NCBI GenBank assembly: GCA_050291725.1
Contig: JBNKKH010000027.1
Coordinates: forward strand, 62,001-126,000
Direction of reading: 5' to 3'
DNA length: 64,000 bases
DNA from: JAAGZL01 sp050291725
GTDB taxonomy: Bacteria > Pseudomonadota > Gammaproteobacteria > Chromatiales > Chromatiaceae
Shown here: one piece after another, positions 16,027-24,895 of the stretch
Layout of the letters: each line of letters starts with the position of its first letter
How positions within the stretch are numbered: position 1 is the stretch's first letter
The notes under the pieces: generated by a model
Seen by the model: the letters and a program-made list of their open reading frames with translations, nothing else
What the model was told of the DNA's origin: nothing
The model's database searches: none
Translations under genes and position numbers: made by a program

Positions 16027-18030
16027 TTAACTTAGGAGAGATCTCATGCTGGCGAGATGGGATGTCCCGCGTTCCTGCTTTTCTTCTGGGGATAGTTGAT
16101 GTTTACCTCCCTCCATTTTTAGATCTTCCTGGGGCAACTCTTCTAGAAAGCGGCTAGGGGTGCACTCTATAACCTCACCGAACCTTTTGCGTTTGCTGGC
16201 CATGGTCATGGTAAGGCTACGCTGAGCCCTGGTGATTCCCACGTAGGCCAGACGGCGCTCCTCTTCGATATTGTCCTCTTCAATGCTGCTGCGGTGGGGA
16301 AGTAGCTCCTCTTCCATACCAACTAGGAATACGCGGGGAAACTCCAGGCCTTTGGCTGCGTGCAGGGTCATCATGTGTACCCGATCACCGCCCTCATCTT
16401 CATCCTGTTGTTCCAACATATCTTGCAGGGCCAGGTGGGTAATGATTTCTGCGAGACTCTCTCCTGCGTGATCGCTACGATGCAGGTTCTCTATCCACTT
16501 CACCAGTTCATTTACGTTATCCCAGCGATACTCTGCCACGCTATCGCTAGAGCTTTTTTCATATAGCCAATCTTCGTAATCTATATCTTTAAGAAGTTGA
16601 CGTGCAGTTTCCACTGGGTGGTCATTTTCTGCCCGTCTCTGAAACTCTCCAATCCAGCGGGAGAACTCTTGTACTCGCTCCAGGGGCTTTCCTTTAAGGG
16701 ATTGTTGCAAGCCCATTTCATCACAGGCCTCCAGTAGGCCTATGTTGCGTCCCGTGGCGTAGTTACCTAGCTTTTCCAGGGTAGTGGGACCGATCTCCCG
16801 TCTCGGGGTGTTTATGATGCGCAGGAAGGCTGCATCATCATCTGGATTGGCTAGTAGCCGCAGATAGCCCATTACGTCTTTGATTTCGGTACGACTGAAA
16901 AATGACGTGCCGCCGCTTAGGAAATATGGAATCTGATGATGGCGTAGAGCGGTTTCAAATACCCGGGCTTGGTGGTTTCCACGATAGAGGATGGCGAAAT
17001 CTCCATATTTTGCCTCACCTTTTAGGGTTTTCCCCATGATCTCAGAAACCACGGTTTCTGTTTCGTGCGGTTCGTTTTTGCACTGAATGAACCTGATTGG
17101 ATCTCCCGGACCCAATTCGCTCCAGAGCTTTTTCTCAAATACATGGGGGTTGTTGGAAATGAGTTGGTTGGCTGAGCGTAGGATACGACCGCTAGATCTG
17201 TAGTTCTGCTCCAGCTTGATTACCTTGAGGCGGGGGAAATCATCCTTCAGTTTAGCCAGATTCTCAGGTCTGGCTCCGCGCCAGGCGTAGATGGATTGGT
17301 CATCATCCCCCACAACGGTTAGAGCCTGACGTACCCCTACCAGCTGTTTTACCAGTTGATACTGACAGCTGTTGGTATCTTGGTACTCATCAACCAACAA
17401 GTAGCGGATACGATTTTGCCAGCGATCCAGGACGTCAGGATGATTCTGAAATAGCTGAGTTGGCAGTAGTATCAGATCATCAAAGTCTACTGCGTTGTAT
17501 GCGCGCAAGCTGCGTTGGTAAAGCCCATAAAGCAGAGCGCCGCGCTGGTCCATGTTGTCTTCTGCCTGCTCCAAGGCCTGCTCTGGGTTGAGCATGGAGT
17601 TTTTCCAATCGGAGATGCGCCAGCGCAGAGCAGACAGTAGGCTCTCATCTATATTGTCTTGGCGCAGTAACTCCTTTAGCAGGTTTTCCGTATCCTGATC
17701 ATCAAATATGCTAAACCCCGGTTTGTAGCCAAGAGTTTTGATCTCGCGCCGGATTATATTTAGACCCAGAGTGTGGAAGGTGGAGATATTTATGCCTTTT
17801 ATCTCTTTACTTTTCAGCATCCTGCCTACGCGGGAGCGCATCTCCCTGGCTGCCTTGTTGGTGAATGTTACGGCAGTTATCTGGCGCGGCTCTAGTGCAC
17901 ACTTTTTTATCAAATGAACTATTTTCTCCGTGATTACTCTGGTTTTGCCAGAGCCGGCGCCCGCCAGGACCAGAAGAGGGCCGTCGAGATAGTGGACGGC
18001 TTCTTGTTGTCTGGGGTTAAGTGCAGGCAT
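16027..18030 (-). CDS. rep: ATP-dependent DNA helicase Rep
   Basis: 667 residues, the usual length for Rep (UvrD/Rep superfamily 1). Motifs in order are the Q motif NPRQQEAV, Walker A LAGAGSGKTRVIT, TFTNKAAREM, the DEYQDTN Walker B, VGDDDQSIYAWRGA, KLEQNYRSSGRIL, and the C-terminal MTLHAAKGLEFPRVF and RRLAYVGITRAQ. It unwinds DNA 3' to 5' and helps restart replication forks. The C-terminal tail is short and glutamine/glutamate-rich. It is convergent with the cytochrome gene. Confidence 0.95.
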   Translation of the reverse strand: MPALNPRQQEAVHYLDGPLLVLAGAGSGKTRVITEKIVHLIKKCALEPRQITAVTFTNKAAREMRSRVGRMLKSKEIKGINISTFHTLGLNIIRREIKTLGYKPGFSIFDDQDTENLLKELLRQDNIDESLLSALRWRISDWKNSMLNPEQALEQAEDNMDQRGALLYGLYQRSLRAYNAVDFDDLILLPTQLFQNHPDVLDRWQNRIRYLLVDEYQDTNSCQYQLVKQLVGVRQALTVVGDDDQSIYAWRGARPENLAKLKDDFPRLKVIKLEQNYRSSGRILRSANQLISNNPHVFEKKLWSELGPGDPIRFIQCKNEPHETETVVSEIMGKTLKGEAKYGDFAILYRGNHQARVFETALRHHQIPYFLSGGTSFFSRTEIKDVMGYLRLLANPDDDAAFLRIINTPRREIGPTTLEKLGNYATGRNIGLLEACDEMGLQQSLKGKPLERVQEFSRWIGEFQRRAENDHPVETARQLLKDIDYEDWLYEKSSSDSVAEYRWDNVNELVKWIENLHRSDHAGESLAEIITHLALQDMLEQQDEDEGGDRVHMMTLHAAKGLEFPRVFLVGMEEELLPHRSSIEEDNIEEERRLAYVGITRAQRSLTMTMASKRKRFGEVIECTPSRFLEELPQEDLKMEGGKHQLSPEEKQERGTSHLASMRSLLS

Positions 18031-18253
18031 TCAGGGTTGGTTCTATTGATGGCTAAAAGGCGATGTATTATGCCGATAGTTCTGTAACTATCAACATATA
18101 TTGTTCCAGGTAAATGGTAACTGAAAGGACCTTTTGCCATAATTTATAGAAGAGCGCTTCTTCGTGCGAAAAAAGTGTGTATGATTAATCGCCCACTGGA
18201 GTGGGATCCTACATGGGGTTAAGTGGTTGATTTAATTTTGAGAAAACTAAGGT

Positions 18254-18976
18254 ATGAATAATCAGAACAACAGAAGATCAACCGATCAGATTAGACAAAA
18301 CGGCCATCTCACTCGTGAATCCTGGAGAATATTCCAGATTATGGCTGAATTTGTTGAGGGGTTTGAGCGTTTGGCTCCAATCTGGCCATCGATCAGTATA
18401 TTCGGTTCAGCCCGAACTAGTAGAGACCACCCCAATTATCAGAAAGCAGAGGAGATAGCCCGTTTGTTGTCAGATAGCGGTTTTGCTGTTGTCAGCGGGG
18501 GTGGGCCAGGGATAATGGAGGCCGTAAACAAAGGTGGCTTTATGGGTAAATCCCAGAGCATCGGGTTGAATATCCAGCTTCCCCATGAGCAGTCTGGTAA
18601 CGAATACCAGGATGTTTCTCTCACATTTCGTCACTTTTTCTCACGCAAGGTGATGTTTGTAAAATATGCCTCGGCCTATGTGGTGCTTCCAGGGGGGTTC
18701 GGTACCTTAGATGAGCTAGCTGAGATATTGACTCTGGTGCAAACTGAGAAATCCAGGCGTATCCCTATTATCCTGGTGAACAGTGAGTTCTGGAGCGGAC
18801 TACTAGACTGGTTTAAGGATACCCTGTGCGCAGAGGGAACCATTAGTCCAGAAGATCTGGATTTGATAACTATATGTGAAGAGCCAGCGGAAGTGGTGGA
18901 TGCCATCTTCGCCCATTATGAGGCTAGGGGCTTCGAGCCATCCGCAAAGGAGAAGGAAATTCTTCTGGAGCTGTAA
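18254..18976 (+). CDS. LOG-family Rossmann-fold protein (TIGR00730)
   Basis: 240 residues. The LOG signature is clear: SGGGPGIMEAVNKGG and LPGGFGTLDELAEILT, with an N-terminal part that reads SIFGSARTS. LOG proteins are nucleoside-monophosphate phosphoribohydrolases (cytokinin activation in plants, nucleotide salvage in bacteria). The N-terminal extension of about 40 residues is like the longer bacterial group. The actual substrate is not fixed by sequence. DUF2782 follows in the same direction. Confidence 0.9.
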   Translation: MNNQNNRRSTDQIRQNGHLTRESWRIFQIMAEFVEGFERLAPIWPSISIFGSARTSRDHPNYQKAEEIARLLSDSGFAVVSGGGPGIMEAVNKGGFMGKSQSIGLNIQLPHEQSGNEYQDVSLTFRHFFSRKVMFVKYASAYVVLPGGFGTLDELAEILTLVQTEKSRRIPIILVNSEFWSGLLDWFKDTLCAEGTISPEDLDLITICEEPAEVVDAIFAHYEARGFEPSAKEKEILLEL

Positions 18977-19068
18977 TAAGATACAGGTATATATATAATA
19001 AGGCGATTGCGTCTGGTCATGATTGCACGATATTCCAGGCAAAATGCAAAGAGAACAAAGGAATCATT

Positions 19069-19404
19069 ATGAAGAAAATCTTGCTTGCCACATTTCTGCT
19101 TATTGCACTCCCAATGCATGTTATGGCGGAAGAGAGTGATCTGCAGCCCCTGCCTGGATCACCCAAATTGCCACCACAGGTTCAGAGTGGACAGGTGCTA
19201 GAGCCTGAAGTAACCATCAGAGAGACTGATAAAGGAACTGTAAAAAAGTACAGTGTTAATGGTCAGGTGTATATGGTGAAGGTGATACCAGAGGCTGGAC
19301 CCGCATACTATTTTATCGATTCAGATGGCGATGGCCAGCTGGATGCGAGAGTTAACGATATTCACAACATTTCTGTTCCGCAGTGGGTGTTGTTCAGCTG
19401 GTAG
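19069..19404 (+). CDS. DUF2782 family exported protein
   Basis: 111 residues. A signal peptide (about 1-20, ending VMA) is followed by a proline-rich stretch and the DUF2782 core: VTIRETDKGTVKKYSVNGQ, YMVKVIP, PAYYFIDSDGDGQLD, ending in VPQWVLFSW. These proteins are periplasmic or membrane-bound and have no known activity; in many Gammaproteobacteria they sit near rep or polA, as here. AAAGGA precedes the ATG. Confidence 0.87.
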   Translation: MKKILLATFLLIALPMHVMAEESDLQPLPGSPKLPPQVQSGQVLEPEVTIRETDKGTVKKYSVNGQVYMVKVIPEAGPAYYFIDSDGDGQLDARVNDIHNISVPQWVLFSW

Positions 19405-19414
19405 AAACTTTCAG

Positions 19415-19455
19415 AGACAGTCCGGGTTTAAGCTTTAGCTGCGACCGGACTGTCT
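19415..19455 (+). terminator. Probable terminator after DUF2782 gene
   Basis: AGACAGTCCGG pairs perfectly with CCGGACTGTCT around a 19-base loop. The T-run is poor, so strength is uncertain. Confidence 0.6.
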
Positions 19456-19533
19456 TAAATAATCTCTTCGGTAGCATAACCCCGATTAGTTCTTCTAGAC
19501 TGCTGTTGCTGGTCAAACAATTTTCTGATTGCA

Positions 19534-19995
19534 ATGGCAATTAACATGAATATTTGGGTAGATGCAGACGCCTGTCCCGGGGTGATAAAAGAGATACTTT
19601 TTCGGGCTGCAGAGCGTGAAAAAATATCTGTTACTTTCGTAGCGAATCAGTTTGTAAAAACCCCTCCCTCAAAATATATCGCTACGGTTCAGGTGAAACC
19701 TGGGTTCGATGTGGCAGATAACGAAATAGTAATGCGAATGAATCCTGGTGATCTAGTCATTACCAGCGATATTCCGTTGGCTGATGAAGTAATTACCAAG
19801 CAGGGCTATGCCTTGAGCCCAAGAGGAGAGATGTTCTCTTCAGAGAATATTAAGCAGAAACTGAATATGCGCGATTTCATGGATACGCTTAGAGGTAGTG
19901 GTATTCAAACTGGAGGGCCACCACCTTTGAATTCAAGTGATCGGATGAAATTCGCTAATCACCTAGATAGAGTGCTGCGCGCAGCACAAACCTAA
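19534..19995 (+). CDS. YaiI/YqxD family protein (DUF188)
   Basis: 153 residues. The family signature IWVDADACPGVIKEILFRAA is near the start, with NEIVMRMNPGDLVITSDIPLADEV and SPRGEMFSSENIK later. The fold is a PIN-like domain with conserved Asp residues, so a nuclease role has been guessed for the family but is not shown. The start may instead be the Met four codons on (19546), which fits the family's usual beginning better. No clear Shine-Dalgarno for either. Confidence 0.88.
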   Translation: MAINMNIWVDADACPGVIKEILFRAAEREKISVTFVANQFVKTPPSKYIATVQVKPGFDVADNEIVMRMNPGDLVITSDIPLADEVITKQGYALSPRGEMFSSENIKQKLNMRDFMDTLRGSGIQTGGPPPLNSSDRMKFANHLDRVLRAAQT

Positions 19996-20064
19996 TGCCA
20001 GAAATAGTCCTAAAAATTACAGAATGTAACATTTTAGGCCTTCATATTAAGAAAAATTCGTTAG

Positions 20065-20082
20065 TTGTCATAAACCTGTAAC
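20065..20082 (+). promoter_or_regulatory. Pho box upstream of phoB
   Basis: TTGTCAT and CTGTAAC are spaced by AAAC, the 7+4+7 arrangement of PhoB half-sites (consensus CTGTCAT). It is about 90 bases upstream of phoB, implying autoregulation. Confidence 0.75.
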
Positions 20083-20169
20083 ACTCATCTGTTTTTATAT
20101 CCAGCAAATGGCACTCCCAGCGTTGTTGCTGGGTGGTGAATGGTAATCATAGATATGGTGTTTTAATCG

Positions 20170-20853
20170 ATGGCAGCAAAGATATTAGTGGTGGAAGATG
20201 AAGCTCCTGTCCGGGACATGATCTGCTTTTCTCTGAATAAGGCTGATTATGACTGTTTTGGGGCAAAAGATGCGGTGGAGGCTAGGCGTCGGGTTGCAGA
20301 AACACCACCTGATTTGATCCTGATGGATTGGATGCTGCCAGAGATAAGCGGTATCGAACTGACCCGAGAGCTGAAAGGCAGCGATCTAACCCGCGAGATA
20401 CCGGTAATAATGCTAACTGCGCGCGGCGAAGAGGATGACAAAGTACGTGGTTTGGAATCCGGGGTTGAGGATTATGTTACTAAGCCTTTCTCTCCCAGAG
20501 AGTTGATGGCGAGGATAAAGGTTATTCTACGCCGGGTTTCACCTGATGTTACAGAAGAGGTCATAGAGAGCGGAGAGTTGAGTCTGAATCCGGCATCACA
20601 CCGAGTAGAGTTTGGCGATAAAGAGATATCTCTCGGGCCTACAGAATTTAAGCTGCTGCACTTTTTTATGACCCATCCAGACAAGGTATACAGTCGATCT
20701 CGATTGCTGGATCGTGTTTGGGGCACCAATGTGTTTATCGAAGAGCGGACGATTGATGTGCACATTAGAAGATTACGTATGGCGCTGGAACCCTATGCGC
20801 TAGATAGTAAGATCCAAACGGTGCGTGGTGCAGGGTACCGTTTTTCTGAGTAA
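20170..20853 (+). CDS. phoB: Phosphate regulon response regulator PhoB
   Basis: 227 residues. The receiver domain (about 4-120) has phosphoacceptor D53 in LMDWMLPE and the lysine in VTKPF. A winged-helix DNA-binding domain (about 130-225) has GPTEFKLLHFFMTHPDKVYSR and ERTIDVHIRRLR. PhoR phosphorylates it under phosphate limitation and it then binds Pho boxes. The TAA stop is made half by the target site and half by the MITE that begins at 20853; without the insertion the frame would run two codons further and its stop would overlap the phoR start. Confidence 0.95.
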   Translation: MAAKILVVEDEAPVRDMICFSLNKADYDCFGAKDAVEARRRVAETPPDLILMDWMLPEISGIELTRELKGSDLTREIPVIMLTARGEEDDKVRGLESGVEDYVTKPFSPRELMARIKVILRRVSPDVTEEVIESGELSLNPASHRVEFGDKEISLGPTEFKLLHFFMTHPDKVYSRSRLLDRVWGTNVFIEERTIDVHIRRLRMALEPYALDSKIQTVRGAGYRFSE

Positions 20854-21119
20854 GGGCCTGTGTACACCGATTTGATTGCCGTCGCTGGAGCTATTTTTTT
20901 GTCCAGCAAGGCGGAAGGAGAGAAGTTTAGTGACTCTAAATGAGCGAGTGACAACGCAGCTGTGTGGAAAAATAGCTTCAGCCCTACGGGTTGCGGCCAA
21001 ATACGGACCACTCGGTGTTGCGCATCGTTTATTTGGAATGACCAAACTGCACTCAGCGCGCCTTGATTGGTCCGTATTTAGACACAATGCCGATAATCAA
21101 ATCGGTGTACACAGGCCCT
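20853..21119. mobile_element. 267-bp MITE with 25-bp perfect terminal inverted repeats
   Basis: The ends AGGGCCTGTGTACACCGATT (20853-20872, continuing to 20877) and its exact complement (21095-21119) form a 25-bp perfect inverted repeat. The direct repeat AGTA flanks it on both sides (20849-20852 and 21120-21123), consistent with a target duplication. Inside are further inverted pieces (ATACGGACCA/TGGTCCGTAT; AGCTATTTTT/AAAAATAGCT), but no gene. It is non-autonomous and would need a transposase in trans; none recognising these ends is in the window. Confidence 0.88.
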
Positions 21120-21122
21120 AGT

Positions 21123-22211
21123 ATGGGTGAAAACAGATACGAAAAAGAGCTATCTCAGCTCAGACAAAAGCATAGGAAGCGTAAAAGAAAGATTAGCAAG
21201 ATTCTCTCTGAATTCAGGGAGTCGACCACTGCATTGCCTGATGCCACAGTAGTATTGGATAGCGATCAGGCGGTACAGTGGTGGAATGAAAAGGCTGACG
21301 AGAATCTTGGATTTAATCGTGGTAAGTGCCGCGGAAAACATATCCGCAAGCTACTGAAGGACCCGGTATTTCATGCCTACCTGGGCGCTGGTGACTATAC
21401 CCAGCCCATCCAAATACCTGGGCCAGTAGATGACGGCACTACCCTAGAGGTGCGTATGGTTCCCTTCGGTAATGGCAAGCTGTTGTTACAGGCCAGGGAC
21501 ATTACACGACTAGCCCATCTGGAGACCATCCGCAGCGATTTTGTAGCCAATGTCTCCCATGAAATGCGTACCCCCCTTACCGTAGTCCATGGCTATCTTG
21601 AGAGCATGATTCATAGTCAGGATGAGGGGCTTGGACAGTGGCGACAGATTATTGAACAGATGTATCAACAGTCTGCCCGTATGCAGCGTATTGTTGAGGA
21701 TCTGCTGCTTATCTCCCGGCTTGAGTCTGAGAAAGATAAGCGTACTTTGGAGCGGTTTGATGTGCGGCCACTATTGAGCGCTATGAGGGATGAGGCGATT
21801 ACCCTGAGCGGAAGTAAAAAACATAACATAACGCTTGAGATAGAAGGGGACACCTCCTTTGTTGGTGTCTTCTCAGAGATTGATAGTGCTTTCTCTAATC
21901 TGGTCTCAAATGCGGTTAGATACACCCCAAAAGGTGGAGCGATCCACATCCGTTGGTGGCATGAGAAGGAGTGCCCATGTTTCTCTGTGACAGATAGCGG
22001 TATTGGGATTGATAAAGAGCATATTCCACGCCTCACAGAGCGCTTTTACCGGGTTGATGTGGGGCGTTCCCGTGGTAGCGGTGGTACCGGCCTGGGGCTC
22101 GCCATTGTGAAGCATGTGTTACTTAGGCATGGAAGTGAACTGCAGATAGATAGTGAATTGGGTAAGGGAAGTACCTTTATGTGTTGTTTCCCTCAAGCTC
22201 AGTATACTTGA
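21123..22211 (+). CDS. phoR: Phosphate regulon sensor histidine kinase PhoR (no membrane segment seen)
   Basis: 362 residues from ATG 21123; an in-frame ATG at 21063 lies within the MITE and would add 20 foreign residues. There is a basic, coiled-coil-like leader (1-40), a PAS-like domain (about 45-140), HisKA with the phosphorylated His in FVANVSHEMRTPLT, and an HATPase with FSNLVSNAVRYTP and GSGGTGLGLAIVKH. E. coli PhoR has N-terminal membrane helices; none is evident here, so the protein seems soluble or peripheral. The MITE has removed the original coupling to phoB. Confidence 0.92.
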   Translation: MGENRYEKELSQLRQKHRKRKRKISKILSEFRESTTALPDATVVLDSDQAVQWWNEKADENLGFNRGKCRGKHIRKLLKDPVFHAYLGAGDYTQPIQIPGPVDDGTTLEVRMVPFGNGKLLLQARDITRLAHLETIRSDFVANVSHEMRTPLTVVHGYLESMIHSQDEGLGQWRQIIEQMYQQSARMQRIVEDLLLISRLESEKDKRTLERFDVRPLLSAMRDEAITLSGSKKHNITLEIEGDTSFVGVFSEIDSAFSNLVSNAVRYTPKGGAIHIRWWHEKECPCFSVTDSGIGIDKEHIPRLTERFYRVDVGRSRGSGGTGLGLAIVKHVLLRHGSELQIDSELGKGSTFMCCFPQAQYT

Positions 22212-22250
22212 TTAAATACGTGGGCTTTGTTTCTTGTATATGAAACAAAA

Positions 22251-22279
22251 CTGTAACATTACAATCACAATCCTGTCAT
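22251..22279 (+). promoter_or_regulatory. Pho boxes upstream of pstS
   Basis: Three 7-base units with 11-base period: CTGTAAC (22251), CAATCAC (22262), CTGTCAT (22273). The first and last fit PhoB half-sites well. An AT-rich CATAATTG follows about 10 bases on as a possible -10. Induction of pstS under low phosphate is expected. Confidence 0.75.
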
Positions 22280-22328
22280 AAACCCCTTCCATAATTGCTT
22301 CAGTTATCAATCATGACTGGAGAAAACA

Positions 22329-23432
22329 GTGAACAGAAAACAGTTAGTTTTGGCCGCAATTGCTGTCAGTTTTTCGACTGCAAGCTTTGCAGCATCAAGG
22401 GATCACATCAACATCGTAGGTTCTTCTACCGTATACCCATTTGCAACCGTAGTTGCGGAAAAGTTCGGTAAAACCACAGAGTTCAAGACTCCTAAAATTG
22501 AGTCAACCGGATCTGGTGGTGGTATGAAGTTGTTCTGTGCTGGCGTTGGCGTAGAACATCCAGATATTACCAATGCTTCGCGTCGTATCAAAAAATCTGA
22601 GTACGAGAAGTGCCAGAAGAATGGGGTGAACGCAATTCTGGAAGTCAAGATCGGCTACGACGGTATCGCCGTTGCTAACTCTAAGAATAGTAAACAGTTT
22701 AATTTGACCCGTAAGGATCTATTTTTGGCCCTGGCTAAAGATGTACCGGGTAAAGACGGCAAACTTATTCCTAATCCATGCACCACCTGGAAGTGTGTAA
22801 ATGCATCTCTACCTGATAGCAAGATTGAGGTTCTTGGTCCTCCGCCAACATCCGGAACCCGTGATGCTTTTGCTGAGCTGGCTATGGGCGGTGGCGCCAA
22901 GAAGTTTGACGATCTGAAAGCACTGCGTGGAGCTAAGGGTGAAGCAGAAGTTAAGCCCCTGATGCAGAAGCTTGGTATTCCAATGGAAGCTTACGACAAA
23001 AAAGGCAAGAACGTATTCAAGAAGGTTGCTTACACCGTACGCGAAGATGGTGCCTACATCGAAGCTGGCGAGAACGACAACCTGATCGTGCAGAAGCTGG
23101 AAGCTAATTCTAATGCTCTGGGTATCTTCGGTTTCAGCTTCCTGGATCAGAATGCGGACAAGGTACAGGGTGCCACCATAGACGGCGTAGCTCCTGAGTT
23201 CGATGCTATTGCTTCTGGCAAGTATCCAGTGTCCCGTCCTCTGTTTTTCTATGTAAAGATTGCTCACATTGGCAAAGTGCCTGGCATTAAAGAGTATGTA
23301 TCTGCTTTTACCAGCGATCAGGCATGGGGCGATGAGGGTTACCTGGTAGATAAGGGTCTTATCCCAATGCCTAAGGCAGAGCGTGCTAAGTACACTGAAG
23401 ATGCAAAGACCGCAGCTAATCTGAAGATGTAA
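22329..23432 (+). CDS. pstS: Phosphate ABC transporter periplasmic binding protein
   Basis: 367 residues starting at GTG with TGGAGA just upstream. A signal peptide (ending SFAA, about residue 22) precedes a PBP-like domain with phosphate-contact motifs VGSSTVYPF, STGSGGGMKLFC and GPPPTSGTRDAF. It captures phosphate in the periplasm for PstCAB. The form with inserted lysine-rich loops is the larger type found in many marine Gammaproteobacteria. A hairpin between it and pstC may make the pstS message more abundant. Confidence 0.95.
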   Translation: MNRKQLVLAAIAVSFSTASFAASRDHINIVGSSTVYPFATVVAEKFGKTTEFKTPKIESTGSGGGMKLFCAGVGVEHPDITNASRRIKKSEYEKCQKNGVNAILEVKIGYDGIAVANSKNSKQFNLTRKDLFLALAKDVPGKDGKLIPNPCTTWKCVNASLPDSKIEVLGPPPTSGTRDAFAELAMGGGAKKFDDLKALRGAKGEAEVKPLMQKLGIPMEAYDKKGKNVFKKVAYTVREDGAYIEAGENDNLIVQKLEANSNALGIFGFSFLDQNADKVQGATIDGVAPEFDAIASGKYPVSRPLFFYVKIAHIGKVPGIKEYVSAFTSDQAWGDEGYLVDKGLIPMPKAERAKYTEDAKTAANLKM

Positions 23433-23445
23433 GAAGCACTATGAG

Positions 23446-23476
23446 GTGGTCGACAAATGGAGTTGTCGATCGCCAC
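23446..23476 (+). other. Intercistronic hairpin between pstS and pstC
   Basis: GTGG-TCGACAA pairs with TTGTCGA-TCG-CCAC (three unpaired bases). There is no clear T-run, so it is likely an mRNA-stabilising or attenuating hairpin rather than a full terminator. Confidence 0.6.
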
Positions 23477-23512
23477 TTTCCCATAAAAATATCTATATTC
23501 TGATTTTTACAA

Positions 23513-24895
23513 ATGACCCCAACTTCACTATTAGTTTGCTTAGTACTATTTAGCGCAGTTAGTTTCTGGTTTGGCCGTAAACGTTCAATTGTGGTCGCAA
23601 ATGGGAAACTCAGTAATCTGCACTCTCTTCCAGCCTACTACGGTTACTATGCCGCTATATGGTGTGGTATTCCTGCTTTTATAATTTTGTGTCTATGGTT
23701 AGCGCTGGAGACGGTTTTTATACAAGACTTGGTTGTTTCCGGGTTGCCAGCAGAGGTTCGTAATATTTCACCAGACTATTTAACTCTGGTGGTAAATGAC
23801 ATAAAGAATTTGGTATCTGGCAATATTGTGTCTGGAGAGGTGGATGGAACAATCCGTGCCGCTGCAGATCACTATCAACATTTAATTAATATAAGTCATG
23901 CAGCCTTGGCTGTGGTTGTGCTTGCCTTGGCAATTGCGGGTGCACTGTATGCCTGGAACTCAATTCAACAAAAAAAGCGTGCTCGTAACTCGGTAGAGGC
24001 GGTTATTAAATTCTTTTTGGTTACCAGCTCCACAATTGCCATTTTTACCACCATCGGGATTGTGCTCTCTGTACTTTTTGAGTCCATGCGTTTCTTCGAT
24101 GCAGTTCCGATCAGTGAATTTGTATTTGGCCTGGAGTGGAGCCCGCAGATGGCGATACGTTCCGATCAGGTAGGGTCGTCAGGGGCCTTTGGTGCTATTC
24201 CTCTGTTTGCCGGTACCATGCTGATTTCGTTTATCGCCATGCTAGTTGCGGTTCCAGTCGGATTAATGTCAGCTATCTATCTGTCAGAGTACGCAGGTAA
24301 AAAACTCAGGGCCTTGGCTAAGCCTATCCTAGAGATACTTGCCGGTATTCCAACGGTTGTTTACGGCTTTTTTGCCGCCTTAACCGTAGCTCCTTTCATT
24401 CGTGATAGCGGAACCCTGCTGGGATTGAATGTGTCTTCGGAATCGGCCTTGGCTGCGGGCGTTGTTATGGGGATTATGATTATCCCTTTTGTCTCATCCC
24501 TGTCAGATGATGTAATCAATGCTGTACCCCAGGCGATGCGTGATGGCTCTTACGGCCTGGGCGCTACTAAGTCCGAAACAATAAAACAGGTAATTATTCC
24601 AGCAGCGTTGCCAGGTATTGTCGGCGGTGTCTTACTTGCGGTTTCCCGTGCCATTGGTGAGACCATGATTGTGGTGATGGCCGCTGGGCTCTCTGCCAAT
24701 CTTACAGCCAATCCGCTACAGGCTGTTACTACAGTTACAGTACAGATTGTAACTCTATTGGTTGGTGATCAAGAGTTTGATAGCCCCAAAACCTTGGCAG
24801 CATTTGCCCTGGGTCTAATGCTGTTTCTCACCACTCTGGTGCTAAATGTTATCGCTCTCTATGTAGTGCGCAAATATCGTGAGCAATATGAATAA
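23513..24895 (+). CDS. pstC: Phosphate ABC transporter permease PstC
   Basis: 460 residues, longer than E. coli PstC (319). The N-terminal part has extra membrane helices and a periplasmic loop (about 1-190); the permease core (about 225-460) carries AVPVGLMSAIYLSEYAG, ILAGIPTVVYGFFAALTV and the EAA-like loop DGSYGLGATKSETIKQVIIPAALPGIVGG. With PstA it forms the inner-membrane channel. Its stop overlaps the pstA start by 8 bases. Confidence 0.93.
   Translation: MTPTSLLVCLVLFSAVSFWFGRKRSIVVANGKLSNLHSLPAYYGYYAAIWCGIPAFIILCLWLALETVFIQDLVVSGLPAEVRNISPDYLTLVVNDIKNLVSGNIVSGEVDGTIRAAADHYQHLINISHAALAVVVLALAIAGALYAWNSIQQKKRARNSVEAVIKFFLVTSSTIAIFTTIGIVLSVLFESMRFFDAVPISEFVFGLEWSPQMAIRSDQVGSSGAFGAIPLFAGTMLISFIAMLVAVPVGLMSAIYLSEYAGKKLRALAKPILEILAGIPTVVYGFFAALTVAPFIRDSGTLLGLNVSSESALAAGVVMGIMIIPFVSSLSDDVINAVPQAMRDGSYGLGATKSETIKQVIIPAALPGIVGGVLLAVSRAIGETMIVVMAAGLSANLTANPLQAVTTVTVQIVTLLVGDQEFDSPKTLAAFALGLMLFLTTLVLNVIALYVVRKYREQYE

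Noticed and set aside
21063..21122. Upstream in-frame ATG for phoR
   Set aside because: It lies wholly within the MITE, so the first 20 residues would be element-derived; the ATG at 21123 restores the ancestral start.
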